From Microseira wollei NIES-4236 (lineage in GTDB: Bacteria > Cyanobacteriota > Cyanobacteriia > Cyanobacteriales > Aerosakkonemataceae): DNA of 36,320 bases. Position numbers and translations under genes: made by a program. Within the stretch, counting starts at the first letter, position 1; each line of letters begins with the position of its first letter. Below, piece after piece: positions 7,950 to 16,176 of the stretch. Under the pieces are notes generated by a model. The model ran no database searches, had not been told where the DNA came from, and worked only from the letters and a program-made list of their open reading frames with translations. The stretch lies in assembly GCF_020521235.1 (NCBI RefSeq), contig NZ_BLAY01000101.1, positions 1-36,320 on the forward strand. Direction: 5' to 3'.

Positions 7950-9039
7950 GAAGCGACTTAGTCCTTAGCGTCTAAATTATGTTTTTTGACCAGGATCTCA
8001 TCTAACACAGCCCACTCTTGCCCTTTGCGGCTTCTGGCTAATTTTAAATTTTAGGATTGGGAATTTAGAGCATGGTTTAGAGAAATTGAAAATTGGAAAT
8101 GCGTCGGCTTTCCAGTTTTTTTGCTTCCTTCTTTCCATTTGCCAATTCTTCAATTTAAAATTGTTGATGATGACCCAATATTCAAGCCACGATTTTTTGC
8201 CCCAGGCAGGCAACAAGCGGTTGCATTTTGGTTAGTCTCATGGTTCTGGTATCCCTGGAGTGTTGCAAGAACGGTTTGGTGCGGCGAGGGTTGGTCGCCC
8301 AAACACCCCAAGGATATTCTTACCTTCGATCCACTCATTGGTTGGATTTTCCCACTTTTTGATGCAATCAGTTTCCTCGACTTTGGGGAAAGGAGAGGAA
8401 AGGTGTGGGTAAACCCTTACTCCTTAGGTTTTGCAAGTAGGTGAGAGTGAAGTTGAGGCATAACAGAGGTTGATAAATCCGAGCTTCTTGTTGGTGGAGA
8501 TACAAGATATCTTGGTGAAGTACCCACCACTAGACGCGAAGCGCGAGTGGTTGCTCTCCAGTTTAATCCGCCGTTGCCACTTTAGGAACTCTTGCGAGTC
8601 CGCAACTGAATGCGGTGATGGTATTGTACGGCGAAAGGAGGTCTTACTAGGTTTTCCCAGTTTTACCTCCGGTATACCTTGAGGTATACAACCAAGCATC
8701 GCCCGTCTTTGGGAGGCAGTAAAAAAGAACCAGAGACTGTTCGCGTTTGGGTTGCATCTAGAAAGATCCAACTTTGGAGCGAATCGCACGCCCAGGCGCA
8801 CCCAGCAACGATCTAGGGTGAGAACCCACAACTTGCCCATGTCTGGCGATACGTTGCCGTACATGGAACTACCCAGAGCAAAGGGCTGGCGCTTTAGCAA
8901 TACGTTGCTACTCTGGGAACAGACACGTTTTAGGCATCTGGTGCAACGCGTTATCCGTTCAGGTTGGCAAGAAGTTCGCGCTCTTAGCGCGGTGGGTTTC
9001 CGGGCATTCAGCCAAGTGGCTTAAATGAGCCGTGCCGAT
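7950..9039. other. Long gene-poor region with transposon-like debris
   Basis: I see no gene I can support. A 158-codon minus-strand frame (8424-8900) and short plus-strand frames (8121-8444, 8752-9024) are open but have no domain, no ribosome binding site and unusual composition (for example many Arg, Trp and Ser). The GACGCGAAGCGCGAGTGG inverted motif near 8534-8551 and the closeness of a TnpB relic suggest decayed IS200/IS605 sequence. The first 150 bases after the RNB-family gene contain AT-rich near-repeats of the AAAATTTAAA/TTTTAAATTT type. Confidence 0.4.
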
Positions 9040-9059
9040 GAACAATCCTTTTATTATTG

Positions 9060-9268
9060 TGACATCCTCCACCCCCAAATCAAAGATTATGGGGGTGGCT
9101 CAAGAGAATCACTTCTAGGAACTTCCTGTCTGCAAGAACTGACCCCATCCAACATCTAGAGTATGCTTACCCAGCATTCCCTTAGCCATAGCTTTAAGAG
9201 TAAATATCATCCCTGCTTGGTAAAAAGCACAATTTAGTAAACGGTTAATTTTAATCGGATTGACCCTT
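9060..9268 (-). pseudogene. TnpB transposase fragment with IS200/IS605-type end hairpin
   Basis: Read on the minus strand, 9115-9210 encodes LKAMAKGMLGKHTLDVGWGQF and then a stop. This resembles the segment of IS605-type TnpB just before its zinc-finger and third RuvC motif. Immediately beyond lies a hairpin, CCACCCCCA...TGGGGGTGG at 9071-9100, like the right-end structures of these elements. The central and C-terminal coding parts have been deleted, leaving only this piece and the end. Confidence 0.5.
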
Positions 9269-9371
9269 AGGACTTACGCAAAGAAACAAGGGTGATATGA
9301 AAAATCCTTGGTTTGGCAATCAGAGATCGACGGTGGAAACCGGGTTTCTAGGCTCGTGGTGCGTAAGTCCT
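9269..9371. mobile_element. MITE with AGGACTTACGCA terminal inverted repeats
   Basis: Perfect 12-bp inverted termini (AGGACTTACGCA at 9269-9280, TGCGTAAGTCCT at 9360-9371) bound 103 bp. It is flanked by GACCCT on both sides (9262-9267 and 9372-9377), a likely target duplication, and appears inserted into the IS relic. The interior holds the dispersed GAAACCGGGTTTCT motif. Relatives are at 25588-25764 and 25834-25932. Confidence 0.8.
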
Positions 9372-9597
9372 GACCCTCATAAAATTAACCTGAGGCTGTC
9401 CATGCACCCATCCCCAACCCTTACGGGTATGGAGGTGACACTATAGCCCCCTCAGGCTCCCCTATTGAGGTAGGTTTAAACCAGGCGCTACGTGTACAGC
9501 TATTCGCTCAAGATTTGACTAGGATCTAAACTGATGCGAAGCTTTGGCGAGTCTTACCCTAGGATTTTTAGCAGTGGGCTACAAGCCCAGCCATATT

Positions 9598-10584
9598 ATG
9601 TTTACTCAATTGCAAGTGCCCTATTCCACCACCAGTCTGATTTCCGAGTTAATTACCATTGAAGGTGGCAAGTATGTTGTGAGAGCCAGTGTTCTGATTG
9701 AAGGTGTAACCCGCGCTACCGGCTTAGCTGCCGCCGATACAATTGAACAGGCAGAAGACCGCGCTAGAAAAAGGGCGCTGGAAGTTTTGGGAATTGGCAA
9801 TTTGATACCGGCACAGCCAGAGTTTGTTGATACCTCCCTCGCCGCCAGCGAAGGTTTGGGGCAACCCCAGACATATCCGGCAAAGGAACCGGCGTTCTCG
9901 CGGCATCCGTTCGAGCCAGACAACTTTGGTCGTATTTCTACGGATACAAGTTGGTTAAACGATACATCCCCAACGGCCTCTTCAGATCTAACCGCACCTG
10001 TAGTACCATTGGAGGCGGTTGGAGTTGCTGATGAATTTATTCCCGATTGGCAAGGGAATGCTTGGGTCGAGAATCCGGGAGCAGACTCGATGCCGACACT
10101 TGGGGAAGATTCCTTGCCAACGATTTCTTCTTCATTTAAAAAGGTAACGCCAATTCGCTCCCGTCGCCATGACCCAGATCAAAGCGGAGTTCAACCCCTG
10201 CCATCTTCCGCCGAAGCGCCGGATTCGTTCGAGAAGCTAACAGAGGCAACCGATCCTGTAGATTTATCCGATCAGCTGGCGAGGATCAAGAGCGAACTGA
10301 AGCGTTTAGGTTGGAGCGACGACCAGAGAAACAAGTTTTTGGAGCGTACCTATAATAAAAAATCCCTGTCGCTGCTTAACAAAGAAGAAATGCTGGAATT
10401 CCTAGAATATTTGCAATCTTTTGCCAAAATCGATCTGGAACTCAAGCGCATCGGGTGGACTCCAGAGAAGGGAAAGGCGCACCTGCTGCAAACTTACGCC
10501 AAGGGATCGCGTTACCAACTATCCCCGCAACAATTAGGGGAATTCCTACAGCACCTAGAACTTCAACCCGACCCCATATCATAG
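9598..10584 (+). CDS. Conserved hypothetical protein with a C-terminal tandem repeat
   Basis: A 328-residue protein if started at ATG 9598; an upstream TTG at 9544 is possible but the extra 18 residues look non-conserved. The N-terminus (about residues 10-65, YVVRASVLIEG, then TIEQAEDRARKRALEVLGI) has a compact alpha/beta appearance reminiscent of Rad52-like or dsRNA-binding folds, with a conserved acidic/basic helix. Residues 70-225 are Pro/Ser/Thr-rich and probably disordered. The C-terminus contains two related repeats of about 40 residues (LKRLGWSDDQRNKFLERTY and LKRIGWTPEKGKAHLLQTY). I recognise the general cyanobacterial type but no function. It is the only intact gene within the 7950-12292 transposon debris and is read against the TnpB relic downstream. 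Confidence 0.75.
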   Translation: MFTQLQVPYSTTSLISELITIEGGKYVVRASVLIEGVTRATGLAAADTIEQAEDRARKRALEVLGIGNLIPAQPEFVDTSLAASEGLGQPQTYPAKEPAFSRHPFEPDNFGRISTDTSWLNDTSPTASSDLTAPVVPLEAVGVADEFIPDWQGNAWVENPGADSMPTLGEDSLPTISSSFKKVTPIRSRRHDPDQSGVQPLPSSAEAPDSFEKLTEATDPVDLSDQLARIKSELKRLGWSDDQRNKFLERTYNKKSLSLLNKEEMLEFLEYLQSFAKIDLELKRIGWTPEKGKAHLLQTYAKGSRYQLSPQQLGEFLQHLELQPDPIS

Positions 10585-10717
10585 TTAAAAAAAATCAGGA
10601 CTGTTTCTGGCGGCGGACTCTAGTTGCTTGCGCCACGATTTTTCACAGAAACTTTGGTGTTTGCGTCAGTCCTGAAAATAAGAAGAGCTTTGAATTAATT
10701 CAAACCTCTGTGAACTA

Positions 10718-12001
10718 CCTACGCTGACCTTCGGTACAGCGTAGGTTTCCCAACTGATTGGGGATTGCCTGAGACTTCGTGGATTTTTTACGTCCAGAAG
10801 ACTGCGGACTTACATCCCCTCCTTGGGCAGAAGCGCACGGCAGTCGCTCCACTTGGGGAAACCCCAAGACCGCGCTGCCTCTAGTTCCTAACGCCCATAA
10901 TCGCAATCCTTCATTTCTGATATTTATTGCCGCGTTGATGTCTCTATCGTGCTGCGTTTGGCAGTGTGGGCAGTCTACAAACCTAATACTCAATGAATCA
11001 TATCCATTTTGTAGCATTGGGATTGGTAGTATAGTCTCACGTGCATTGTTGAGAATATCGGAATAAACGCCCTATTTTTTGATAGGTATGCCCAAACTTT
11101 TCAGCGTATTTAAACATGGTTAAAAACATTCCCCATCCTTGGTCGCTAATAGCTTTTGCTAAGTTAGGGTTTTTAACCATATTCTTAACTGCCAAGTCTT
11201 CTACACAAATCACTTGGTTTTCCTATGCCCGGAAAGCGAGATAGCTTGTGGAGAAAATCCTCTCTAACTCTAGATATTTTGCTATAAACTCTTGCAACTA
11301 AACGTTTAGCTTTACGACGTTTGTTAGATGTCTTATCATTTTTTCTAGATAACTTCTTTTGCTTACGCTTTCTATTCTTCTCTAGCTTTGCCAATTGTTT
11401 CTTTGGTAGATCATACTTTGAACCGTCAGAAGTTAATGCAAAATTTTTTAATCCAAGGTCAACTCCAATAGCTTCATTAACTGCAACTACTGGATTGTCC
11501 TCTTGATTAAACAAAATAGAAGCGTAGTATCTACCGTCTGCATTTTTCCCTCTGGTTACAGTCGTGAATTTTGCATCTGGTAGTTCTTTGTGAAACACGG
11601 TTTTAACCATGCCCAAATTACCAGGAAACTTGAGCGCTGAGTCTTGTGGCATCAGTTTCACGTTTTGAGGATATTGTATTGATTGTTTACCATGTTTGGA
11701 TTTGAAGTTGGGATATTTAGCACGTGCTTCAAAGAAATTGACAAACGCACTCGAAAGATTGAATGTTACACGTTGCAATACTTGACTGTACGCCAGTCCT
11801 AACCATTCATATTCTTTTTTTAATCCGGGCAACAACTTGTCCATTGCAGCCGAAGATGCGCCCCTTACCTGTTTCTTTATATGCAGTGGTTGTTGCATTA
11901 AGCATATAATTCCACAACCATCTTGTATTGCCGAAACATTGAGCTAGATAAGATTCTTGCTCGTTAGAGGGATAAATCCTGACTTTAACTGCTCTGTACA
12001 T
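10718..12001 (-). pseudogene. tnpB: IS200/IS605-family TnpB pseudogene
   Basis: A decayed RNA-guided nuclease/transposase gene. The N-terminal piece (12001 leftwards) reads MYRAVKVRIYPSNEQESYLA and then shifts frame near 11860 to ASSAAMDKLLPGLKKEYEWL. The body continues to a second shift near 11225, then VICVEDLAVKNMVKNPNLAK, and a third region is broken by stops before CPHCQTQHDRDINAAINI. All three RuvC acid motifs can still be read (GVDLGLKN, VEDL and DRDINAA) but in different frames, so no full product is made. A CCTACGCTG...CAGCGTAGG hairpin at 10718-10745 marks the likely right end. No TnpA is adjacent; the only one in the window is at 26711. Confidence 0.85.
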
Positions 12002-12292
12002 GGTATCGACCCTTTACCGTGTTTCGTTATTCCTGATAACATAAATACTCAAGGCTATGAACAATAAACAAAAATTTGTTCGTTTCCGACCTATTCCCCG
12101 ACCTCGCTATCGCATCGGTCGGGGAATTGTCGTCAACTCACGCGCAATTGATCTCACGCTCCCCTACCCTTGTGAGACGTGAGCCTTCTTGCTGTTTAAG
12201 GTAAAGGGCGATTCGCCCCCAGGGCGTTCGCGTCAGCTAGGGTTGAGCATATCCGCTGCGCCCAATCGCGCCGCTCTCAAATCAAAACTTTG
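12002..12292. other. Spacer with hairpin, downstream of clpP
   Basis: No gene seen. A strong stem (ATTCCCCGACC at 12093-12103 with GGTCGGGGAAT at 12117-12127) has no T-run on either side. A GGGCGATTCGCCC palindrome near 12208-12220 is the GC-rich kind common between cyanobacterial genes. Part of this is probably the left flank of the TnpB element. Confidence 0.5.
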
Positions 12293-12901
12293 TTAGTTGA
12301 CAGCTGCGATCGGTTTGCTGCCGGTAGCACGCCGGTCAATCACCTGATCGATTAAACCGTAGTTTTTTGCTTCTTCTGCCGACATGAAGAAGTCGCGCTC
12401 GGTATCTTGCTCGATTCGTTCCAGGGGTTGTCCGGTGTGTTCTGCCAGCAACAGGTTCAGGCGGCGCTTGTGATACAAAATTTCTTTTGCCTGAATTTCA
12501 ATATCGGTTGCTTGACCTTGGGCACCGCCTAAGGGTTGGTGGATCATCATGCGAGAATGGGGCAGACTCATGCGCTTGCCTTTTGTCCCGGCACTTAGGA
12601 GGAAAGCACCCATACTCGCTGCCAACCCAGTACAAATCGTACAGACATCAGGGCGAATTTGCTTGATAGTGTCATAAATCCCCATCCCTGCCGTCACCGA
12701 GCCACCCGGAGAGTTGATATATAGGTAAATATCTTTTTCCGAGTCTTCCGAGTCTAAAAACAGCAACTGGGCAACGATCAGGTTAGCGAGGTCGGAGTCA
12801 ATTTGTTTGCCTAAGAAGACGATCCGCTCCCGCAAAAGCCGGGAATAGATATCAAAGGCGCGTTCGCCACGACCCGATTGTTCAATAACGGTAGGAATCA
12901 T
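12293..12901 (-). CDS. clpP: ATP-dependent Clp protease proteolytic subunit ClpP
   Basis: A 202-residue serine protease subunit of normal length, part of the tetradecameric Clp chamber that degrades proteins fed by ClpC/ClpX in the cytoplasm. The catalytic triad is visible: Ser96 in AASMGAF, His121 in MMIHQP, Asp170 in DTERD. The oxyanion-region motif [13 protein letters not shown] is at 62-74. The N-terminus [20 protein letters not shown] is the mature cyanobacterial form with almost no propeptide. Cyanobacteria carry several clpP genes and a ClpR. This copy has an intact triad and is a ClpP rather than ClpR; which numbered paralogue it is cannot be fixed from one window. It is transcribed alone, divergently from the 13488 gene. 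Confidence 0.95.
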   Translation of the reverse strand: MIPTVIEQSGRGERAFDIYSRLLRERIVFLGKQIDSDLANLIVAQLLFLDSEDSEKDIYLYINSPGGSVTAGMGIYDTIKQIRPDVCTICTGLAASMGAFLLSAGTKGKRMSLPHSRMMIHQPLGGAQGQATDIEIQAKEILYHKRRLNLLLAEHTGQPLERIEQDTERDFFMSAEEAKNYGLIDQVIDRRATGSKPIAAVN

Positions 12902-13487
12902 GGGCTGGAAGCATCTTGCGTAATTTTTCTTAATTTTATCGGTTTGAGCTAGCCAACGCTAAGGCGGTTATCCGAATGTTGCCATTGTCGCCTGTGGGTG
13001 TGACAACCGTCCGGTTGGGTGAGTCTAAAGGACGACGCGCGATTGGGCAAGGCGGATATGCCGACCGCACGCAATCGCGTTCGCCCTGCGGGCGAATCGC
13101 ACCACCGAATCGTACTTTTAAAATATCCTTGGCATTGAGACGAGTCTGCCATGTTGGAAAAACTCCTGCCAGCTGCAATCCTCACATTCATGCTCAACCA
13201 GATCGCGGTAATCGATTCCCCTCACCTACCCCAGATCCCCTCAACATCTTTTTGGTATAAAATCTTAACAAAAAAGGTGATGTTAATACAGCACCTTCTT
13301 TTGCCAATAAAGTATTAACTCAAGTTGCTAGTTAAATCCCTTGGTGCTGGTAATAGGTAATGGCGTTCCCAGGCAGGAGCCGTGTCAGGGTAATTGTCAA
13401 GAGGTAGACTGAGTCAATAATCCAATTACCAATTTCACAACTATTCACTAGCAAATTGCGTTATTAATGGAAAATCAGAGGTTAATT
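12902..13487. other. Divergent intergenic region clpP / 13488 gene
   Basis: No gene that I can support. GC-rich inverted sequence (CGCGATTGGGC...GCAATCGCG and GTTCGCCCTGCGGGCGAAT, about 13037-13097) lies nearest clpP, and the copy D MITE-like element fills 13316-13463. Promoters for both flanking genes must lie here but I cannot assign -10/-35 boxes with confidence. Confidence 0.5.
13316..13463. repeat. MITE-like element, copy D
   Basis: The left end TAACTCAAGTTGCTAGTTA (13316-13334) is near perfect; the right end ATTCACTAGCAAATTGCGTTA (13443-13463) is degenerate but keeps ACTAGCAA, TTG and GTTA in place. The interior has TAATAGG/CCAATTACC heptamer-type sequence and a GGCGTTCCCAGGCAG motif that recurs at about 35643-35657. 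It ends 24 bases before the start of the next gene. Confidence 0.7.
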
Positions 13488-13760
13488 ATGACAACAGAAT
13501 TTAACGATTTAGAAATCCTGGCTCAACAGAATATCGACTTACAATCAAGCAAGGATATGCAAACATGGGAGTATCAGGATGCTTCTCTTGAAGAAATCGT
13601 AGATTTACTAGAAGAAGTTAGCGAACCGTTTGCCCTATTAGCATCGAGTTTGCCGCCACAGCTGCAACAAAGCGCGAGAAAAGAAATCGAGTTTTTGACC
13701 TCGCTTTACCAACAGCGCCTGGCAAAACTTCAGCAAGGCATTAAGAGCACTTCACCTTAG
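13488..13760 (+). CDS. Small hypothetical acidic helical protein
   Basis: A 90-residue protein starting at ATG 13488, chosen because AGAGG lies 7 bases before it; an in-frame ATG at 13467 has no such site. Sequence is acidic and largely helical (LEEIVDLLEEVSEPFALLASSLPPQ, shown here as LEEIVDLLEEV and FALLASSLPPQ; then KEIEFLTSLYQQRL). No membrane segment, signal or known domain is visible. It lies 88 bases upstream of the DUF255 gene on the same strand and may be cotranscribed with it. The MITE-like copy D sits directly upstream and may now form its 5' leader. Confidence 0.65.
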   Translation: MTTEFNDLEILAQQNIDLQSSKDMQTWEYQDASLEEIVDLLEEVSEPFALLASSLPPQLQQSARKEIEFLTSLYQQRLAKLQQGIKSTSP

Positions 13761-13848
13761 CTCTTGAGGTACAGGCATCGCTCTACCGGGCGCGCTAGAG
13801 TGCCAGAATAATATCGGCAATCATACGGAATTGGATCAACTATTTCCC

Positions 13849-15963
13849 ATGACCAATCGCCTTGCTCAATCTCAAAGCCTTTACCTTCGCAAACACAAAG
13901 AAAACCCGATTGACTGGTGGCCTTGGTGTGACGAAGCTCTCCAAACTGCGCGGCAGTTGAACAAACCGATTTTCCTCTCTATTGGCTATTCCAGCTGCCA
14001 CTGGTGTACCGTCATGGAAGGGGAAGCTTTTTCCGATGCTGCGATTGCTGAGTACATGAACGCCAAATTTCTCCCGATCAAAGTAGACCGGGAAGAACGT
14101 CCCGACCTCGACAGTATTTACATGCAGGCTTTACAAATGATGATCGGGCAAGGGGGATGGCCTCTCAATGTGTTTTTAGAACCATTAGACCTGGTGCCTT
14201 TTTACGGTGGCACTTATTTTCCCCTGGAACCCCGCTACGGACGCCCTGGCTTTTTGCAGGTGCTAGAAGCGATTCGTCGCTATTACGATACGGAAAAAGC
14301 CAAGGTACAGTCAATTAAAGAAGAAATTCAAGGTTACCTGCAACAGGCAGCCGTGCTTGATCCGGCGGGACAATTGAACGCGAGCTTGCTGCGCCAAGGT
14401 TTGGAAACAAATACTGGGGTCGTTAGCGCCCGTGGGCATGGCCCCAGTTTCCCGATGATGCCTTATGCTGAAGTTGCCTTGGAAAGCGTCCGCTTCGCTT
14501 TACAAGACACCAAATACGATGCCTTGCAGGTTTCTACCCAACGCGGGTTAGATTTGGCTTTGGGGGGCATTTTCGACCATGTAGGAGGTGGGTTTCACCG
14601 CTATACGGTTGACCCGACTTGGACAGTCCCCCATTTTGAAAAGATGCTCTACGATAACGGTCAGATTGTGGAATATCTGGCTAATTTGTGGAGTTCTGGG
14701 GTAACCGAACCGGCGTTTGAGCGAGCGATCGCCTATACGGTAAAATGGCTCAAACGCGAAATGACCGCGCCTGAAGGTTATTTTTTTGCTGCTCAAGACG
14801 CCGATAATTTCACCAATCCAACCGAAACGGAACCCGAAGAAGGTGCTTTTTACGTTTGGAGTTATAGCGAACTAGAAGCGTTACTCACTCCTGAAGAATT
14901 AGCCGAACTTAAAGCTCAATTCACCGTCACTGCTGATGGCAATTTTGAGGGTAAAAATGTCCTGCAACGCCATCATACCGGAAAGCTGAGCGATACTTTA
15001 GAAACAGCTTTAGCGAAGCTTTTTCAAGTCCGCTACGGTACGGCACCTGAATCTTTAGAAACTTTCCCACCTGCCCGCAATAACCAGGAAGCTAAAACTG
15101 GCAACTGGCTCGGTCGAATTCCACCAGTGACCGACACTAAAATGATTGTGGCTTGGAATAGCTTGATGATTTCGGGACTAGCTCGTGCTTATGCGGTTTT
15201 TGGGCATCCCGAATATCTGGAAATTGCTGCCAATGCGGCTAATTTTATTGTCAATCGCCAGTGGGTTGATGGCAGGTTCCACCGACTTAATTACGAAGGT
15301 CAACCAGTCGTCTTGGCTCAATCTGAAGATTATGCTTTCACGATCAAAGCGTTGCTGGATTTACATCAAGCTTCCCTGGTAATAGGTAATGGACAAGAAA
15401 ATGCCAATTCCCCATTACCAATTCCCAATTCCCAATTACCCAATTCCAACTTTTGGTTAGAAAAAGCGGTGCAAGTTCAACAAGAATTTGATGAATTTCT
15501 CTGGAGTGTGGAACTGGGGGGATATTACAATACTGCCAGCGATGCTAGCGGCGATTTATTGGTGCGGGAACGCAGCTATGTGGATAATGCGACGCCTTCG
15601 GCGAATGGGGTAGCAATCGCAAATCTAGTTTGTCTTGCCTTACTAACCGAAGACTTGGAATATCTCGACAAAGCAGAGCAAGCATTGCAGGCTTTTGCCA
15701 GCGCCATGAACCAATCTCCTCAAGCATGTCCGAGTCTGTTTACCGCCTTAGATTGGTATCGCAACCACATTTTGATTCGCACCACAACCGAGATGTTAAC
15801 TTCTCTCGTAACTCAGTATTTTCCCACTTCCGTCTACGCCTTAGAACTCAATCTCCCAGAGGGAAGTGTAGGGTTAGTTTGCTCTGGACTCACCTGTTCT
15901 GAACCCGCAACCAGTGTTGAACAAATGTGGGAACAAGTTCAACAAATTGGCACGAGGGCATAG
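13849..15963 (+). CDS. DUF255 thioredoxin-domain protein (YyaL/SSP411 type)
   Basis: About 704 residues. The N-terminus has the typical opening NRLAQSQSLYLRKHKENPIDW, here with the thioredoxin-like pair Cys50-His-Trp-Cys53 in SSCHWCTVM, followed by KVDREERPDLD and GGWPLNVFLEP. The rest (about 190-700) has the six-hairpin glycosidase-like fold of this family (GGIFDHVGGGFHRY, VPHFEKMLYDN, ERSYVDNATPSANG). The biochemical role is unsettled; family members are discussed as thiol-redox or cellobiose-epimerase-like proteins. Start at ATG 13849 gives the conserved N-terminus; the upstream TTG at 13831 adds six residues. An in-frame repeat-derived insert, about residues 510-534 (reading LVIGNGQENANSP and PNSQLPNSN), is not expected in the family. 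Confidence 0.88.
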   Translation: MTNRLAQSQSLYLRKHKENPIDWWPWCDEALQTARQLNKPIFLSIGYSSCHWCTVMEGEAFSDAAIAEYMNAKFLPIKVDREERPDLDSIYMQALQMMIGQGGWPLNVFLEPLDLVPFYGGTYFPLEPRYGRPGFLQVLEAIRRYYDTEKAKVQSIKEEIQGYLQQAAVLDPAGQLNASLLRQGLETNTGVVSARGHGPSFPMMPYAEVALESVRFALQDTKYDALQVSTQRGLDLALGGIFDHVGGGFHRYTVDPTWTVPHFEKMLYDNGQIVEYLANLWSSGVTEPAFERAIAYTVKWLKREMTAPEGYFFAAQDADNFTNPTETEPEEGAFYVWSYSELEALLTPEELAELKAQFTVTADGNFEGKNVLQRHHTGKLSDTLETALAKLFQVRYGTAPESLETFPPARNNQEAKTGNWLGRIPPVTDTKMIVAWNSLMISGLARAYAVFGHPEYLEIAANAANFIVNRQWVDGRFHRLNYEGQPVVLAQSEDYAFTIKALLDLHQASLVIGNGQENANSPLPIPNSQLPNSNFWLEKAVQVQQEFDEFLWSVELGGYYNTASDASGDLLVRERSYVDNATPSANGVAIANLVCLALLTEDLEYLDKAEQALQAFASAMNQSPQACPSLFTALDWYRNHILIRTTTEMLTSLVTQYFPTSVYALELNLPEGSVGLVCSGLTCSEPATSVEQMWEQVQQIGTRA
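15376..15450 (+). repeat. STRR-type heptamer repeat inserted in frame in the DUF255 gene
   Basis: Sequence GGTAATAGGTAATGG followed by CCATTACCAATTCCCAATTC and similar units, the same class as the intergenic heptamer arrays in this window. It adds about 25 Asn/Pro/Ser-rich residues between LHQAS and FWLEKAVQ without breaking the frame. Confidence 0.8.
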
Positions 15964-15968
15964 GGCAA

Positions 15969-16111
15969 TAACTCAAGTTGCTAGTTATAAACTTGCTAAT
16001 TGCTAATTGCTAATTGCTAATACAGCATTTTTCCTAACACTAGCCATTAGCGATTAGCCATTAGCCATTAGCCATTAGCTCCAGCTTTGAGATAACTAGC
16101 AACTTGAGTTA
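15969..16111. repeat. MITE-like element, copy B
   Basis: Perfect 20-bp inverted termini: TAACTCAAGTTGCTAGTTAT at 15969-15988 and ATAACTAGCAACTTGAGTTA at 16092-16111. The interior has TAATTGC units (15993-16021) on the left and CATTAGC units (16043-16079) on the right. It lies six bases after the DUF255 stop codon and separates two convergent genes. Confidence 0.9.
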
Positions 16112-16176
16112 ATAGCAGATTGCAGATTGCCGATTTAATTTCAATCTAAAATCTGCAATCTATAATCTAAAATTCC

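Noticed and set aside
8424-8900. 158-codon minus-strand frame
   Set aside because: No ribosome binding site, domain or hydrophobic pattern; it lies in transposon debris.
12949-13260. Short frames on both strands in the clpP upstream region
   Set aside because: They arise from GC-rich inverted repeats and show no coding features.
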